Source: Avrilella dinanensis
Lineage (GTDB): Bacteria; Bacteroidota; Bacteroidia; Flavobacteriales; Flavobacteriaceae
NCBI RefSeq assembly: GCF_002807015.1
Contig: NZ_NIPO01000001.1
Coordinates: 681,936 to 745,935, forward strand
Length of the DNA stretch: 64,000 nucleotides
Direction of reading: 5' to 3'
Of the stretch, positions 34,627 to 43,226 are shown in pieces (the stretch's first letter is position 1; each line of letters begins with the position of its first letter). Below the pieces are notes generated by a model. The model was not told the DNA's origin. It did no database searches and was given only the letters and a program-made list of their open reading frames with translations. A program made the translations under genes and the position numbers.

Positions 34627-36320
34627 AAATTTTTAATCTGCATTTGCCAGTTGGTTTGTTCTTGCCAGCTGTTTTCATTTAATGAATAGACGATTTGCAT
34701 TCGTTGCTCATTGCCGATTTCGTTTAACCGATGCCCTTCGCCGAAAGCAATAGCATCAAAAACCTTTGAATTGTCCTGTTTCAGATACATTTTCAGGTGT
34801 TCTTGTTCTTTTCCGATAGCTTTGGCAAATCCGCCAACATCAAACACATTTTTGCTCAAAAATACAGGGTGCATATTTCCGGGGCCGTGTGGTTCAAACT
34901 GTTTTAAAATTCTAAGATTTTTAGGTGTCAGTTCATTTAGGTTGATTTCTGCATCAATCACGATTTCTTCTTCCCGATGTTCTTTTGCCAAAGTTTGCTC
35001 AACCACTTCGTTGAATTTCCGTTTGAAATTTTCATACTCACTTTCGAGCAATGTCAGTCCGGCTGCATATTTATGTCCACCGAATTGCAGAATATGTTCC
35101 GAACAGGCTTCAAGAGCTTCATACACATCAAAATTCTTAACCGACCTTGCCGATGCTGCCAAAACCTCACCGCTTCGGGTAAAAACAAGTGTCGGGCGAT
35201 AGTAAGTTTCAATCAGTCTGGAAGCCACAATGCCGATAACACCCTTGTGCCATTCGGGTTGGAAAACTACTGTTGCTGATTTTTTTTCTTCTTGATTATC
35301 AATGATTTGCTGTAATGCCTGAGTGGTAATGTTCTGGTCTAATTCTTTCCGGAATGTGTTGAATTCATCAATCTCCCGAGCCACTTGTACAGCTTGTTCA
35401 AAGTTAAACTCTGTGAGTAACTCAACGGCATAGTTGCCGTGTTTTATTCTTCCGGCTGCATTGATTCTCGGAGCGATTTTAAATACTATATCTGAAATCG
35501 TAAAATGTTGCAGACTGAATAATCTTTTCATTGCCAGAAAACCCGGTCGCTGAGTCTGGTCAAAAATCTGCAATCCGTGGTAGGCGAGAATTCTGTTTTC
35601 GCCGGTAATCGGTACAATATCAGCAGCAATGGCAACTACAACCAAATCCAGATAAGCGAAAATCTGCTGTTGAGGTGTCGATAATTTTTCTGCCAAAGCC
35701 TGAATGAGTTTGAATCCAACGCCGCAGCCGCATAATTCTTTGTATGGATAAGCACAATCTTTTTGTTTCGGATTGAGAACCGCTGTTGCTTCCGGAATTT
35801 GTTCGCCGGGCATGTGGTGGTCGGCAATGATAAAGTCGATGCCCTTTTTCCGGGCATATTCCACTTGTTTGATAGCTTTGATTCCACAATCGAGTGCAAT
35901 AATTAATGATACTTTTTTTTCAGAAGCAAAATCAATCCCTTGCAACGAAATTCCGTAGCCCTCTTTATAGCGGTCTGGAATATAGGTAATTAAATTCGGG
36001 GTGTAATTTTTCAGAAAACTGTACACCAAAGAAACAGCCGTGGTTCCGTCCACATCATAATCACCGTAAACCATAATGTTTTCACCTTGTTGGATAGCCT
36101 GTAAAATTCTGTCCACGGCAATATCCATATCTTTCATCAAAAAAGGCGAGTGCAAATCTGACAAAGAAGGGCGAAAAAATCGTTTGGCCTGATCGAAATC
36201 AGTCACGCCTCTCAGTACCAGAAGCTGGGCAATGAGTGCATCTACCCCCAAATCTTTTTGCAGGTTTTGCACCGATTGCTGTGCTTTTTCATCGAGATGT
36301 TGTAATGAAAGACGTTTCAT
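34614..36320 (-). CDS. recJ: Single-stranded-DNA-specific exonuclease RecJ
   Basis: A 568-residue DHH-superfamily nuclease. Motif I is MVYGDYDVDGTTAVSL, motif II IALDCG, motif III IADHHMPGE (DHH), and the DHHA1 motif is ILQFGGHKYAAGLTL. The C-terminal OB-like region (NLRILKQFEPHGPGNMHPVF) binds ssDNA. It degrades ssDNA 5' to 3' in recombination and repair. The length matches bacterial RecJ. It lies 68 bases after rsmI in the same direction, and the two may be co-transcribed. Confidence 0.95.
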   Translation of the reverse strand: MKRLSLQHLDEKAQQSVQNLQKDLGVDALIAQLLVLRGVTDFDQAKRFFRPSLSDLHSPFLMKDMDIAVDRILQAIQQGENIMVYGDYDVDGTTAVSLVYSFLKNYTPNLITYIPDRYKEGYGISLQGIDFASEKKVSLIIALDCGIKAIKQVEYARKKGIDFIIADHHMPGEQIPEATAVLNPKQKDCAYPYKELCGCGVGFKLIQALAEKLSTPQQQIFAYLDLVVVAIAADIVPITGENRILAYHGLQIFDQTQRPGFLAMKRLFSLQHFTISDIVFKIAPRINAAGRIKHGNYAVELLTEFNFEQAVQVAREIDEFNTFRKELDQNITTQALQQIIDNQEEKKSATVVFQPEWHKGVIGIVASRLIETYYRPTLVFTRSGEVLAASARSVKNFDVYEALEACSEHILQFGGHKYAAGLTLLESEYENFKRKFNEVVEQTLAKEHREEEIVIDAEINLNELTPKNLRILKQFEPHGPGNMHPVFLSKNVFDVGGFAKAIGKEQEHLKMYLKQDNSKVFDAIAFGEGHRLNEIGNEQRMQIVYSLNENSWQEQTNWQMQIKNFCVL

Positions 36321-36354
36321 TTTGTTTATTTTAAGAATATCCGCTAACTATCAA

Positions 36355-36380
36355 ATTAACTAATTACCACATTAACTAAT
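36355..36380. repeat. ATTAACTAAT direct repeats between rsmI and recJ
   Basis: ATTAACTAAT occurs at 36355-36364 and 36371-36380, 16 bases apart. Similar TTAACTAATTA words occur near 54066-54083 on the other strand. They look like small intergenic repeats. Confidence 0.4.
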
Positions 36381-36388
36381 ATTTCCTA

Positions 36389-37081
36389 TTAGCTAACTGC
36401 TCTTTTCTCTTTAGTTTTTCCGGCAACTACCGCCACGATTTCTCCCTTGGCAGGCTTTTCGGTGTAGTGCTGTAATACTTTTTCAGTTGTACCTCTGACG
36501 GTTTCTTCGTGTAGTTTGGAAATTTCTCTGGAAATGGAAATCCGTCTGTCCTTTCCGAAATAATTGATGAAATCGTTCAACGTTTTAATCAGTTTGTGCG
36601 GCGAAACGTAAAATATCATCGTTCGGGATTCTTCCTGCAAGGTAATCAGGCGGGTTTGCCTGCCTTTTTTGTCTGGCAGAAATCCCTCAAACACAAACCG
36701 GTCATTGGGTAATCCGCTATTGACTAATGCCGGTACAAAAGCTGTTGCCCCAGGAAGACATTCCACCTCAACACCGTTTTCTATACAAGTGCGGGTCAGC
36801 AAAAATCCGGGGTCGGAAATCGCAGGTGTTCCCGCATCGGATATCAAAGCAATGCTTTGCCCCGATTTAATCATTTCGGTAAATTTTTCTGCGGTTTGGT
36901 GCTCGTTGTGCATGTGATGGCTTTGCATCGGGGTGGAAATGTCAAAGTGTTTGAGCAATTTTCCACTGTTTCGGGTATCTTCGGCAATAATCAAATCGAC
37001 TTCCTGTAACACCTTGATTGCTCTGAAAGTCATATCGTCGAGATTGCCCACAGGCGTCGGCACCAAATATAATTTTCCCAT
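36389..37081 (-). CDS. rsmI: 16S rRNA (cytidine1402-2'-O)-methyltransferase
   Basis: A 230-residue SAM-dependent enzyme of the tetrapyrrole-methylase fold. It starts LYLVPTPVGNLDDMTFRA, followed by IIAEDTRNSGKLLKHF, ALISDAGTPAISDPG and LPGATAFVPALVNSGL, all RsmI signatures. It 2'-O-methylates C1402 in the ribosomal P site. The C-terminal helical extension of some members is short here. The ATG overlaps the stop of the upstream hypothetical gene by one base (TAATG), so translation is coupled. Confidence 0.94.
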   Translation of the reverse strand: MGKLYLVPTPVGNLDDMTFRAIKVLQEVDLIIAEDTRNSGKLLKHFDISTPMQSHHMHNEHQTAEKFTEMIKSGQSIALISDAGTPAISDPGFLLTRTCIENGVEVECLPGATAFVPALVNSGLPNDRFVFEGFLPDKKGRQTRLITLQEESRTMIFYVSPHKLIKTLNDFINYFGKDRRISISREISKLHEETVRGTTEKVLQHYTEKPAKGEIVAVVAGKTKEKRAVS

Positions 37082-37782
37082 TAAAGAAATCTTTTTTGAA
37101 TAAATGCCATAAATCTGTTTTCATATTCTTCTTTGCCTTGCCAATCGTTAAAATCTGGCTTGACCATTTGATTGACAAAGGTTTCAACCTCGTTCCAATC
37201 GCTCATAGTATTTAGTTGGGAAATCACACGGTTTAAGTCTTCTGTATTGTTGTTAAACAAATGTTTTTCGAAAGCTATCCGGTCGTTTAAAGTCAGCGTA
37301 ATTGATTTTGCAAAAGTATCATTGACGGTAGTTTTATTGCTTTTTGTGGTAGAATTATTCGTTTTGTGAATATTATGCTGCTCTGTTGCAGGAGCAAATT
37401 CTACTTTTTCAAAAGGCACATTAAAAACTGCATCAACTTCAAACGAAGCTTTTTCTTTTGTTTCCGCAGAAATTTCCTCTTCTAAAGGTTGGTTTTCAGA
37501 AACATTTTCCGGCAATTCATTGACATTTTCTTCCTGTATAATTGGATTAGGCTGCCGTTCCGAAGTAAAATCTGTAGGAATATCCACAAGTAATTCCTCA
37601 ATTTTTTCTTGTTCCGGAGCTTGGTCAAAACGGTTAAAATTCTCTTCGTAGAACTTTAAAACCGTTAGTTTTTCATAGAGTTTCTGTGCTTCGGAATGCA
37701 AAGAATCAATGTCCGATTTATCTCTCAATTTCAGTATCCGATGAGCAATGGCAATCAAATCCGATTCAATAATCTTTTTCAT
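37081..37782 (-). CDS. Conserved flavobacterial protein of unknown function coupled to rsmI
   Basis: A 233-residue cytoplasmic protein. The N-terminal 60 residues are helical (DLIAIAHRILKLRDKSDIDS, EAQKLYEKLTVLKFYEENF). A long acidic, disordered linker follows (about 70-140), and the C-terminal block ITLTLNDRIAFEKHLFNNN, with MSDWNEVETFVNQMVKPDFN, is folded and helix-rich. I know similar proteins are conserved next to rsmI/tdk in this group, but no function is established. It shares a base with the rsmI start. Confidence 0.7.
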   Translation of the reverse strand: MKKIIESDLIAIAHRILKLRDKSDIDSLHSEAQKLYEKLTVLKFYEENFNRFDQAPEQEKIEELLVDIPTDFTSERQPNPIIQEENVNELPENVSENQPLEEEISAETKEKASFEVDAVFNVPFEKVEFAPATEQHNIHKTNNSTTKSNKTTVNDTFAKSITLTLNDRIAFEKHLFNNNTEDLNRVISQLNTMSDWNEVETFVNQMVKPDFNDWQGKEEYENRFMAFIQKRFL

Positions 37783-37821
37783 ATCTTTTCAAATGAATAA
37801 AATTAGGAGGTTATTTTTTGG

Positions 37822-37829
37822 TATTTTTG
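37822..37829 (+). promoter_or_regulatory. -7 element of tdk
   Basis: TATTTTTG matches TAnnTTTG. It lies 51 bases before the tdk ATG, leaving an AT-rich leader of about 45 bases. Confidence 0.5.
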
Positions 37830-37880
37830 TCTCATACAAAGTAAAACAAAAACCTTTGTTTATCATAAGAAAAATCGAAA

Positions 37881-38480
37881 ATGTTTTTAGAAAACCCTGT
37901 TAATCATCAAGAAAAATTCGGCTGGATAGAAGTTATCTGCGGTTCGATGTTTTCCGGCAAAACGGAAGAATTGATCAGAAGACTGAAAAGAGCTGAGTTT
38001 GCCAAACAGAAAGTAGAGATTTTTAAACCGTCGGTGGACGTCCGCTATGATAATGAGGAAGTCGTTTCCCATCAAGGCACTTCGATTGTGTCCACGCCTG
38101 TTCCGGCTGCTGCAAACATTCGGATTTTGGCAGATGGCTGCGATGTGATTGGCATTGACGAAGCACAATTTTTTGATGATGAAATCGTAACGGTTTGTAA
38201 TGACTTGGCTAATGCCGGCGTTCGTGTTATCGTTGCCGGACTCGATATGGATTTCCAAGGAAAGCCTTTTGGTCCGATGCCTGCTCTGATGGCAACGGCA
38301 GAATATGTTACGAAAGTGCATGCCGTTTGCACCCGCACCGGAAATCTGGCTCATTACAGCTACCGGAAATCGTTGGACGAAAATCTAATTTTGCTTGGCG
38401 AAACCGACCAATATGAACCTTTGAGCAGGGCAGCTTATTTCAAGGCGATGAAGGAGATGAAACAGCAGAGAAAAGGATAG
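37881..38480 (+). CDS. tdk: Thymidine kinase
   Basis: A 199-residue type II thymidine kinase: P-loop GSMFSGKTEELIRRL, Mg2+ site IGIDEAQFFDD, and the substrate block AGLDMDFQGKPFGPM. It phosphorylates thymidine for salvage. The zinc-ribbon part reads HAVCTRTGNLAHYSYR: only the first cysteine of the usual CxxC is kept, which appears in other members of this group by memory. The N-terminal extension (MFLENPVNHQEKFG) is common in this phylum. Confidence 0.94.
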   Translation: MFLENPVNHQEKFGWIEVICGSMFSGKTEELIRRLKRAEFAKQKVEIFKPSVDVRYDNEEVVSHQGTSIVSTPVPAAANIRILADGCDVIGIDEAQFFDDEIVTVCNDLANAGVRVIVAGLDMDFQGKPFGPMPALMATAEYVTKVHAVCTRTGNLAHYSYRKSLDENLILLGETDQYEPLSRAAYFKAMKEMKQQRKG

Positions 38481-38511
38481 ACAAGATTAATATCATAAAC
38501 AAAAAACATCG

Positions 38512-38519
38512 TATCTTTG
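38512..38519 (+). promoter_or_regulatory. -7 element of rpe
   Basis: TATCTTTG lies 19 bases before the rpe ATG at 38539. No clear TTG at the usual upstream distance. Confidence 0.5.
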
Positions 38520-38538
38520 TCAGCAAATACCATTAAAA

Positions 38539-39198
38539 ATGAAAAATACGCTCATCGCACCTTCAGTTTTATCGGCAGATTTTGCCAATTTACGACCAGA
38601 TATCGAAATGATTAATGAAAGCCAGGCGGATTGGTTTCATATAGATATTATGGACGGTGTTTTTGTGCCGAATATTTCATTTGGTATGCCTGTGCTGAAA
38701 GCGATTACACAATACGCCAAAAAAACTATCGATGTGCATTTGATGATTGTTGAGCCAGACAGATATATTACTACTTTTAAATCACTGGGAGCAGATATTC
38801 TGACGGTGCATTACGAAGCTTGCACGCATCTGCATCGCACGCTTCAAGCAATTAAAGCTGAAGGAATGAAAGCTGGTATAGCGATTAACCCGCATACCAA
38901 TGTCGCCTTACTCGAAGATGTGATTAACGACACCGATTTGGTGTGCATGATGAGTGTAAATCCGGGTTTTGGCGGACAGAAATTTATTGAAAATACCTAC
39001 AAAAAAATTACACAGCTCAAAGCGATTATCGAACGCAACAATGCCAGTACACTGATAGAAATTGATGGTGGAGTAACTGACCAAAACGCTCGAAAACTGG
39101 TTGAAGCCGGGGCAGATGTCTTGGTGGCAGGAAGTTTTGTTTTTTCTTCAGATAATCCTGCGGCTACCATCGCTAACCTTAAAGAAATTACGAAGTAA
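38539..39198 (+). CDS. rpe: Ribulose-phosphate 3-epimerase
   Basis: A 219-residue TIM-barrel enzyme. Signature blocks are APSVLSADFANL, WFHIDIMDGVFVPNISFG, VHLMIVEPDRY, MSVNPGFGGQKFI and LIEIDGGV, carrying the metal-binding His/Asp residues. It interconverts ribulose-5-phosphate and xylulose-5-phosphate in the pentose phosphate pathway. The 3' end overlaps the convergent ATP-pyrophosphatase gene by 11 bases. Confidence 0.95.
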   Translation: MKNTLIAPSVLSADFANLRPDIEMINESQADWFHIDIMDGVFVPNISFGMPVLKAITQYAKKTIDVHLMIVEPDRYITTFKSLGADILTVHYEACTHLHRTLQAIKAEGMKAGIAINPHTNVALLEDVINDTDLVCMMSVNPGFGGQKFIENTYKKITQLKAIIERNNASTLIEIDGGVTDQNARKLVEAGADVLVAGSFVFSSDNPAATIANLKEITK

Positions 39199-39898
39199 CA
39201 AGTTCTGTTTCTGCTTGCCAATAGGCGAAATTTTTAGTTTGTCCACTACTTAAACCGATATCATAAGTCGTTTGAATTATGTTTAAAACGGCAAACTCAA
39301 TATCTTTTCTGAACAGACTTCCGGCATAAGCCAACGTGTGGTATTCGCCGTTTTCGCCACAAATATCTATGTTGTCAGGGAAAGAGCTTACTGTATCTGC
39401 ATTTAAATCTTTACCAATAAAATTTTTATCCAGCTTATCGGCTTGGGTAACAATAATTTTTGCTTTAATTCCTGATTTCAGAAAATCATTCATCACTTCA
39501 GCAGATGATTTGTTCCAAAGTGGTTCCACAACTTCTATTCCCAACGGATTAAGATTCTTTTCACGGTGTTTTTTTACATCTGCCAGAAAAATATCCCCAA
39601 AAATGAAATGTGTAACTTTTTGTTTTTTTAAATGCTCTACTGTTTTACGCATTTTTTCGTTATAGTCGGAAAGGTCTTTGGTAAACGATGTGGTGTGTAA
39701 AGGAATCCCGATGCTTTCAGCTTGCTTAGACAAAATTCCAATCGGAATTGAATGTACGGAAGATGTCAATGTTTCTTCGTTGATAGTGGTTAGCAGGGCA
39801 ACTACGTCAAATTCGTCGCTTTGTAATACTTTTTGTAGTGCCAAAGCCGAATCTTTTCCTCCGCTCCAGTTAAATACAGCTTTTTTTCGTTGGGGCAT
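39188..39898 (-). CDS. Diphthine--ammonia ligase-like ATP pyrophosphatase
   Basis: A 236-residue protein of the adenine nucleotide alpha-hydrolase superfamily: PP-loop VFNWSGGKDSALALQ at the N-terminus, FGDIFLADVKKHREKNL, and ICGENGEYHTLAY near the C-terminus. It is homologous in layout to Dph6 diphthine ligases, but bacteria lack diphthamide, so the true amidation substrate is unknown. ATG 39898 is chosen because the longer frame (to 39958) runs into the decayed toxin gene. It ends inside rpe. Confidence 0.85.
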   Translation of the reverse strand: MPQRKKAVFNWSGGKDSALALQKVLQSDEFDVVALLTTINEETLTSSVHSIPIGILSKQAESIGIPLHTTSFTKDLSDYNEKMRKTVEHLKKQKVTHFIFGDIFLADVKKHREKNLNPLGIEVVEPLWNKSSAEVMNDFLKSGIKAKIIVTQADKLDKNFIGKDLNADTVSSFPDNIDICGENGEYHTLAYAGSLFRKDIEFAVLNIIQTTYDIGLSSGQTKNFAYWQAETELVTS

Positions 39899-40070
39899 TT
39901 TTTTTAGATTCAGGGAATATATCGGGCTGGTTTTTAATGATTTCGATTGACGAGTCAAGTCTTTCTATAAATTTATTTTTGATTCTAACAGACCATTTTT
40001 GAATCAGATAATCAAAAAGCAGGTTTAATTTTCGCTCGGCAGTTTTTGATATAACAACTTTTCTGTCCAA
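39870..40070 (-). pseudogene. ParE/RelE-type toxin, truncated and lacking ATG
   Basis: A 66-residue frame starts with TTG and reads KVVISKTAERKLNLLFDYL, then KNKFIERLDSSIEIIKNQP and DIFPESKK, the N-terminal two-thirds of a ParE-like toxin. The last third, with the conserved core strand, is missing; the frame instead runs into the start of the ATP-pyrophosphatase gene. The usual length of about 95-100 residues is not reached. With the mutated antitoxin upstream this is a dead module. Confidence 0.7.
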
Positions 40071-40292
40071 TTATCTGTGTTTTTGAATGAAAGACTCATA
40101 ATCTGTTATTTCTTCGTTTTCGATTTCGGCAGAGGCTTTTTCTATTTCTTCCTGCTGTTGTTGCGTCAATTCGTCTCAAAAATCAGAAGTATTTTCTCTC
40201 TTGAAAATCTTTTTGATAGCTTCAATAACTTTAGGATTTTCAGTATCCAATAGCATTTTAACCAGCTCTATTTTTTCGGCTTGAATATTCAT
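40071..40292 (-). pseudogene. Antitoxin gene with in-frame TGA
   Basis: From ATG 40292 the frame reads MNIQAEKIELVKMLLDTENP and continues to NTSDF, then hits TGA at 40176-40178. Beyond it the same frame reads DELTQQQQEEIEKAS and ends at TAA 40071-40073, just before the toxin TTG. Antitoxins of this type have tryptophan at that place (DFWDEL), so a TGG to TGA change is likely. A -7 element TATATTTG lies at 40314-40321. Confidence 0.7.
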
Positions 40293-40313
40293 AACACGAA
40301 TTTATTTTAAACT

Positions 40314-40321
40314 CAAATATA
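40314..40321 (-). promoter_or_regulatory. -7 element of the decayed toxin-antitoxin pair
   Basis: Minus-strand TATATTTG lies 21 bases before the antitoxin ATG and looks intact, although both genes are broken. Confidence 0.45.
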
Positions 40322-40457
40322 CAAAATTCCTCGAACCTGTAAGTTAAAAATATTTACAAAACCCCATTCTCTGCCAAAAATATGACAAGTTGGCATTAAT
40401 CATGGCTATGGCAACACTTTTGATAGTGAGTTGATGACTATTTATTTATGATGAATT

Positions 40458-41006
40458 ATGAAAGCACAAGAAAATAATCAGGATAACTTGGAAGAAATTA
40501 AAGAGGATGAAACCATACAGGAGACTGTAAATCAGGAAGAAAATGCGGAAGAGCAAACCAATTCCGCAGAAAATATTCAGGAAGAATTACAGAAAGAAAA
40601 AGAAAAATTTTTGCGACTGTTTGCCGAATTTGAAAATTATAAAAGACGAACAGCCAAAGAAAGATTAGAGCTTTTTGCTACAGCGTCAGAAGACGTAATC
40701 ACAGCATTATTGCCGGTTATTGATGACTTTGATCGGGCATTGGCACAAATCAAAGAAGAAGATAAAAATCAGCATACCGAAGGTTTTATCTTGATTTCTA
40801 ATAAATTCAAAGATACATTGACAGGAAAAGGGCTGAAAGAAGTGGAAATTCAGCAAGGGGATACCTTCAATGCTGATATATCTGAGGCGATTACACAAAT
40901 TCCTGCCGGCGATGATATGAAAGGAAAAGTAGTTGATATCGTTGAGAAAGGTTATCAGCTGGGAGAAAAAATCATCAGATATCCCAAAGTTGTAATAGGA
41001 CAATAA
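40458..41006 (+). CDS. grpE: Nucleotide exchange factor GrpE
   Basis: A 182-residue protein. The acidic N-terminus ([18 protein letters not shown]) leads into a long coiled coil, and the GrpE core has [32 protein letters not shown] and [25 protein letters not shown] at the C-terminus. It releases ADP from DnaK. dnaJ follows after seven bases; dnaK is not in the window. The length is usual. Confidence 0.95.
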   Translation: MKAQENNQDNLEEIKEDETIQETVNQEENAEEQTNSAENIQEELQKEKEKFLRLFAEFENYKRRTAKERLELFATASEDVITALLPVIDDFDRALAQIKEEDKNQHTEGFILISNKFKDTLTGKGLKEVEIQQGDTFNADISEAITQIPAGDDMKGKVVDIVEKGYQLGEKIIRYPKVVIGQ

Positions 41007-41013
41007 TATAAGC

Positions 41014-42138
41014 ATGAAGAAAGATTATTACGAAATATTAGGCATTGATAAAAGTGCAGATGCTGCCGCAATCAAAAAGGCTTATCGCAAAAAGGCGATA
41101 GAATACCACCCGGACAAAAATCCAGGCGATAAAGAAGCGGAAGAAAAATTCAAATTAGCGGCAGAAGCCTATGAGGTGCTTGGCGACCCTGACAAACGGG
41201 CAAAATATGACCAGTACGGTCATGCGGCATTTGAAGGAGGAGCTGGCGGATTTGGCGGTGGCGGAATGAACATGGAAGATATCTTCTCCCAGTTCGGTGA
41301 CATTTTTGGTGGTGCTTTTGGTGGCGGATTCAGTGGTTTTGGCGGATTCGGCGGCGGAAGGACTGCCCGCTTGAAAGGTAGCAACCTCCGCATAAAAGTC
41401 AAGCTGACGCTGGAAGAAATCGCTGCCGGCGTAGAGAAAAAAATCAAAGTAAAACGCAAGAAACAAGCCGATGGCGTGAGCTACAAATCATGTAGCCAGT
41501 GTAACGGTACAGGACATATTACCAAAATTTCAAATACGATTTTGGGACGAATGCAGACTTCGGCTCCGTGTCCGACTTGTAAAGGTTCCGGACAGATTCT
41601 GAACCATAAACCTGCAGGAGCGGATAGCGAAGGAATGGTATTTGCCGAAGAGGTGGTTTCTATCAAAATTCCGGCGGGAGTGACTGACGGAATCCAGCTG
41701 AAAGTTTCAGGAAAAGGAAATGAAGCTCCCGGAGCAAACAGCATTCCCGGAGATCTGATTGTTGTTATCGAAGAAACCGAACACGCTACCTTAAAACGTG
41801 AAGGTGAAAATATTCATTACGATTTATATATAAGTTTTGCCGAAGCGGCTTTAGGTGGTTCTAAAGAGATAGACACACTTACTGGAAAAGTACGAATCAA
41901 ACTGGAAGAAGGTATCCAATCCGGAAAAATTTTGCGATTGAAAGGAAAAGGATTGCCAAGCATACAACGGTATGGAAACGGCGATTTTCTTATCCATGTG
42001 AACGTCTGGACACCGAAAAAATTAAACAAAGAACAAAAAGCTTTCTTTGAAAAAATGAAGGAAGATCCTAACTTCCAACCCGACCCTCAAAAAGATGACA
42101 AATCTTTTTTTGAAAAAGTCAAAGAAATGTTTGCGTAA
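41014..42138 (+). CDS. dnaJ: Chaperone DnaJ with a two-repeat zinc finger
   Basis: A 374-residue Hsp40. The J domain has YHPDKNPG (HPD at 32-34), followed by a Gly/Phe-rich linker. The zinc region contains only two CxxCxGxG units (CSQCNGTG and CPTCKGSG), about 25 residues apart, where classical DnaJ has four. That leaves one zinc site. C-terminal domains ([20 protein letters not shown] and [13 protein letters not shown] loop) bind substrate. It co-works with GrpE upstream and DnaK. The two-repeat form is common in Flavobacteriia as far as I know. Confidence 0.94.
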   Translation: MKKDYYEILGIDKSADAAAIKKAYRKKAIEYHPDKNPGDKEAEEKFKLAAEAYEVLGDPDKRAKYDQYGHAAFEGGAGGFGGGGMNMEDIFSQFGDIFGGAFGGGFSGFGGFGGGRTARLKGSNLRIKVKLTLEEIAAGVEKKIKVKRKKQADGVSYKSCSQCNGTGHITKISNTILGRMQTSAPCPTCKGSGQILNHKPAGADSEGMVFAEEVVSIKIPAGVTDGIQLKVSGKGNEAPGANSIPGDLIVVIEETEHATLKREGENIHYDLYISFAEAALGGSKEIDTLTGKVRIKLEEGIQSGKILRLKGKGLPSIQRYGNGDFLIHVNVWTPKKLNKEQKAFFEKMKEDPNFQPDPQKDDKSFFEKVKEMFA

Positions 42139-42207
42139 TAAAAAAACACCTATTATATTTGCGGTACACTTATAAAACGGTGGATTTTCTTTTTCATAGC
42201 AATTTTT

Positions 42208-42240
42208 CCAGCCCTGCACATTGTGCGGGGCTGGTTTTTT
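42208..42240 (+). terminator. Intrinsic terminator of grpE-dnaJ
   Basis: The GC-rich stem CCAGCCCTGCACA / TGTGCGGGGCTGG is followed directly by six T. Confidence 0.85.
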
Positions 42241-42278
42241 ATGCGGTTTGTTTTTTCGTAACATCATTCTGAAATTAC

Positions 42279-42286
42279 TATCTTTA
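42279..42286 (+). promoter_or_regulatory. -7-like element of the ABC exporter operon
   Basis: TATCTTTA, one base from consensus, lies 19 bases before ATG 42306. Confidence 0.4.
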
Positions 42287-42305
42287 CAAAAAAATAAAAC
42301 AATTG

Positions 42306-43226
42306 ATGGATAAACCTCTTTTGCATGTAGAAAACATCACAAAAACTTACGGGCAGAAAACCGCTCTGCAAGATGTTTCGCTGAGTATCCCAAAAGGCAG
42401 CATATATGGTCTTCTCGGGCCAAATGGAGCCGGAAAAACTTCACTGATACGAATCATTAACCAGATTTCCTATCCCGATAAAGGGCAAATATTCCTCGAC
42501 GGGCAGCCGTTACAACCTCATCATATCAAAGACATTGGTTATATGCCTGAAGAAAGAGGCTTGTACAAAAGCATGAAAGTCGGCGAACAGGCGGTTTATC
42601 TGGCACAGCTCAAAGGAATGAGCAAAGCCGATGCTAAAAAACAGCTGACTGCCTGGTTTGAGAAGTTTGGTATTATGGATTGGTGGGACAAAAAAATTCA
42701 GGAATTGTCTAAAGGAATGGCACAAAAAGTTCAGTTTATCGTGACCGTGCTTCACCAACCGAAATTGTTGATTTTCGACGAACCTTTTTCAGGTTTCGAC
42801 CCGGTCAATGCCAATTTGATTAAAGATGAAATTCTGAAACTGAGAGAGCAGGGAAGTACCATTATATTTTCCACACACCGCATGGAAAGTGTAGAAGAAA
42901 TGTGTGACGAAATCGCTCTGATTAACCTGTCAAAGAAAATTATCGAAGGTTCGTTGATGGAAGTTAAAAAACAATACAGGACTTTTGTGTATTGGGTTGG
43001 CGTAAAAACCGATAGGGAAGACGAGTTGAAACAGGCTTTGCAAAATTATCAAGTCAATGAAACAACATTCAAAAGTTTGGATAACGACTGGCAGTTTTCG
43101 GTTGAACTGGGCGAAAAATCCCCGTCTGAACTTTTACAAACCTTATTAACCTTCGGAGAAGTTACTCATTTCTCAGAGCAAATTCCTTCTGTAAACGAAA
43201 TTTTCATTAAAGCTGTTAGTCAATGA
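42306..43226 (+). CDS. ABC transporter ATP-binding protein (NatA-like)
   Basis: A 306-residue ATPase: Walker A GLLGPNGAGKTSLIRI, signature region LSKGMAQKVQF (an LSxGM variant of LSGGQ), Walker B LLIFDEPFSGFDP and the H-loop STHRMESVEEM. A DUF4162-like C-terminal domain follows. It powers the permease encoded by the next gene, which it overlaps by four bases. The start is ATG 42306; a TTG directly before it is in frame. The substrate is unknown; the NatAB group is linked to Na+ or antibiotic export. Confidence 0.92.
   Translation: MDKPLLHVENITKTYGQKTALQDVSLSIPKGSIYGLLGPNGAGKTSLIRIINQISYPDKGQIFLDGQPLQPHHIKDIGYMPEERGLYKSMKVGEQAVYLAQLKGMSKADAKKQLTAWFEKFGIMDWWDKKIQELSKGMAQKVQFIVTVLHQPKLLIFDEPFSGFDPVNANLIKDEILKLREQGSTIIFSTHRMESVEEMCDEIALINLSKKIIEGSLMEVKKQYRTFVYWVGVKTDREDELKQALQNYQVNETTFKSLDNDWQFSVELGEKSPSELLQTLLTFGEVTHFSEQIPSVNEIFIKAVSQ

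Noticed and set aside
39899..39958. Longer N-terminus of the ATP-pyrophosphatase
   Set aside because: The extension overlaps the decayed toxin frame and comes before the PP-loop without conserved residues.
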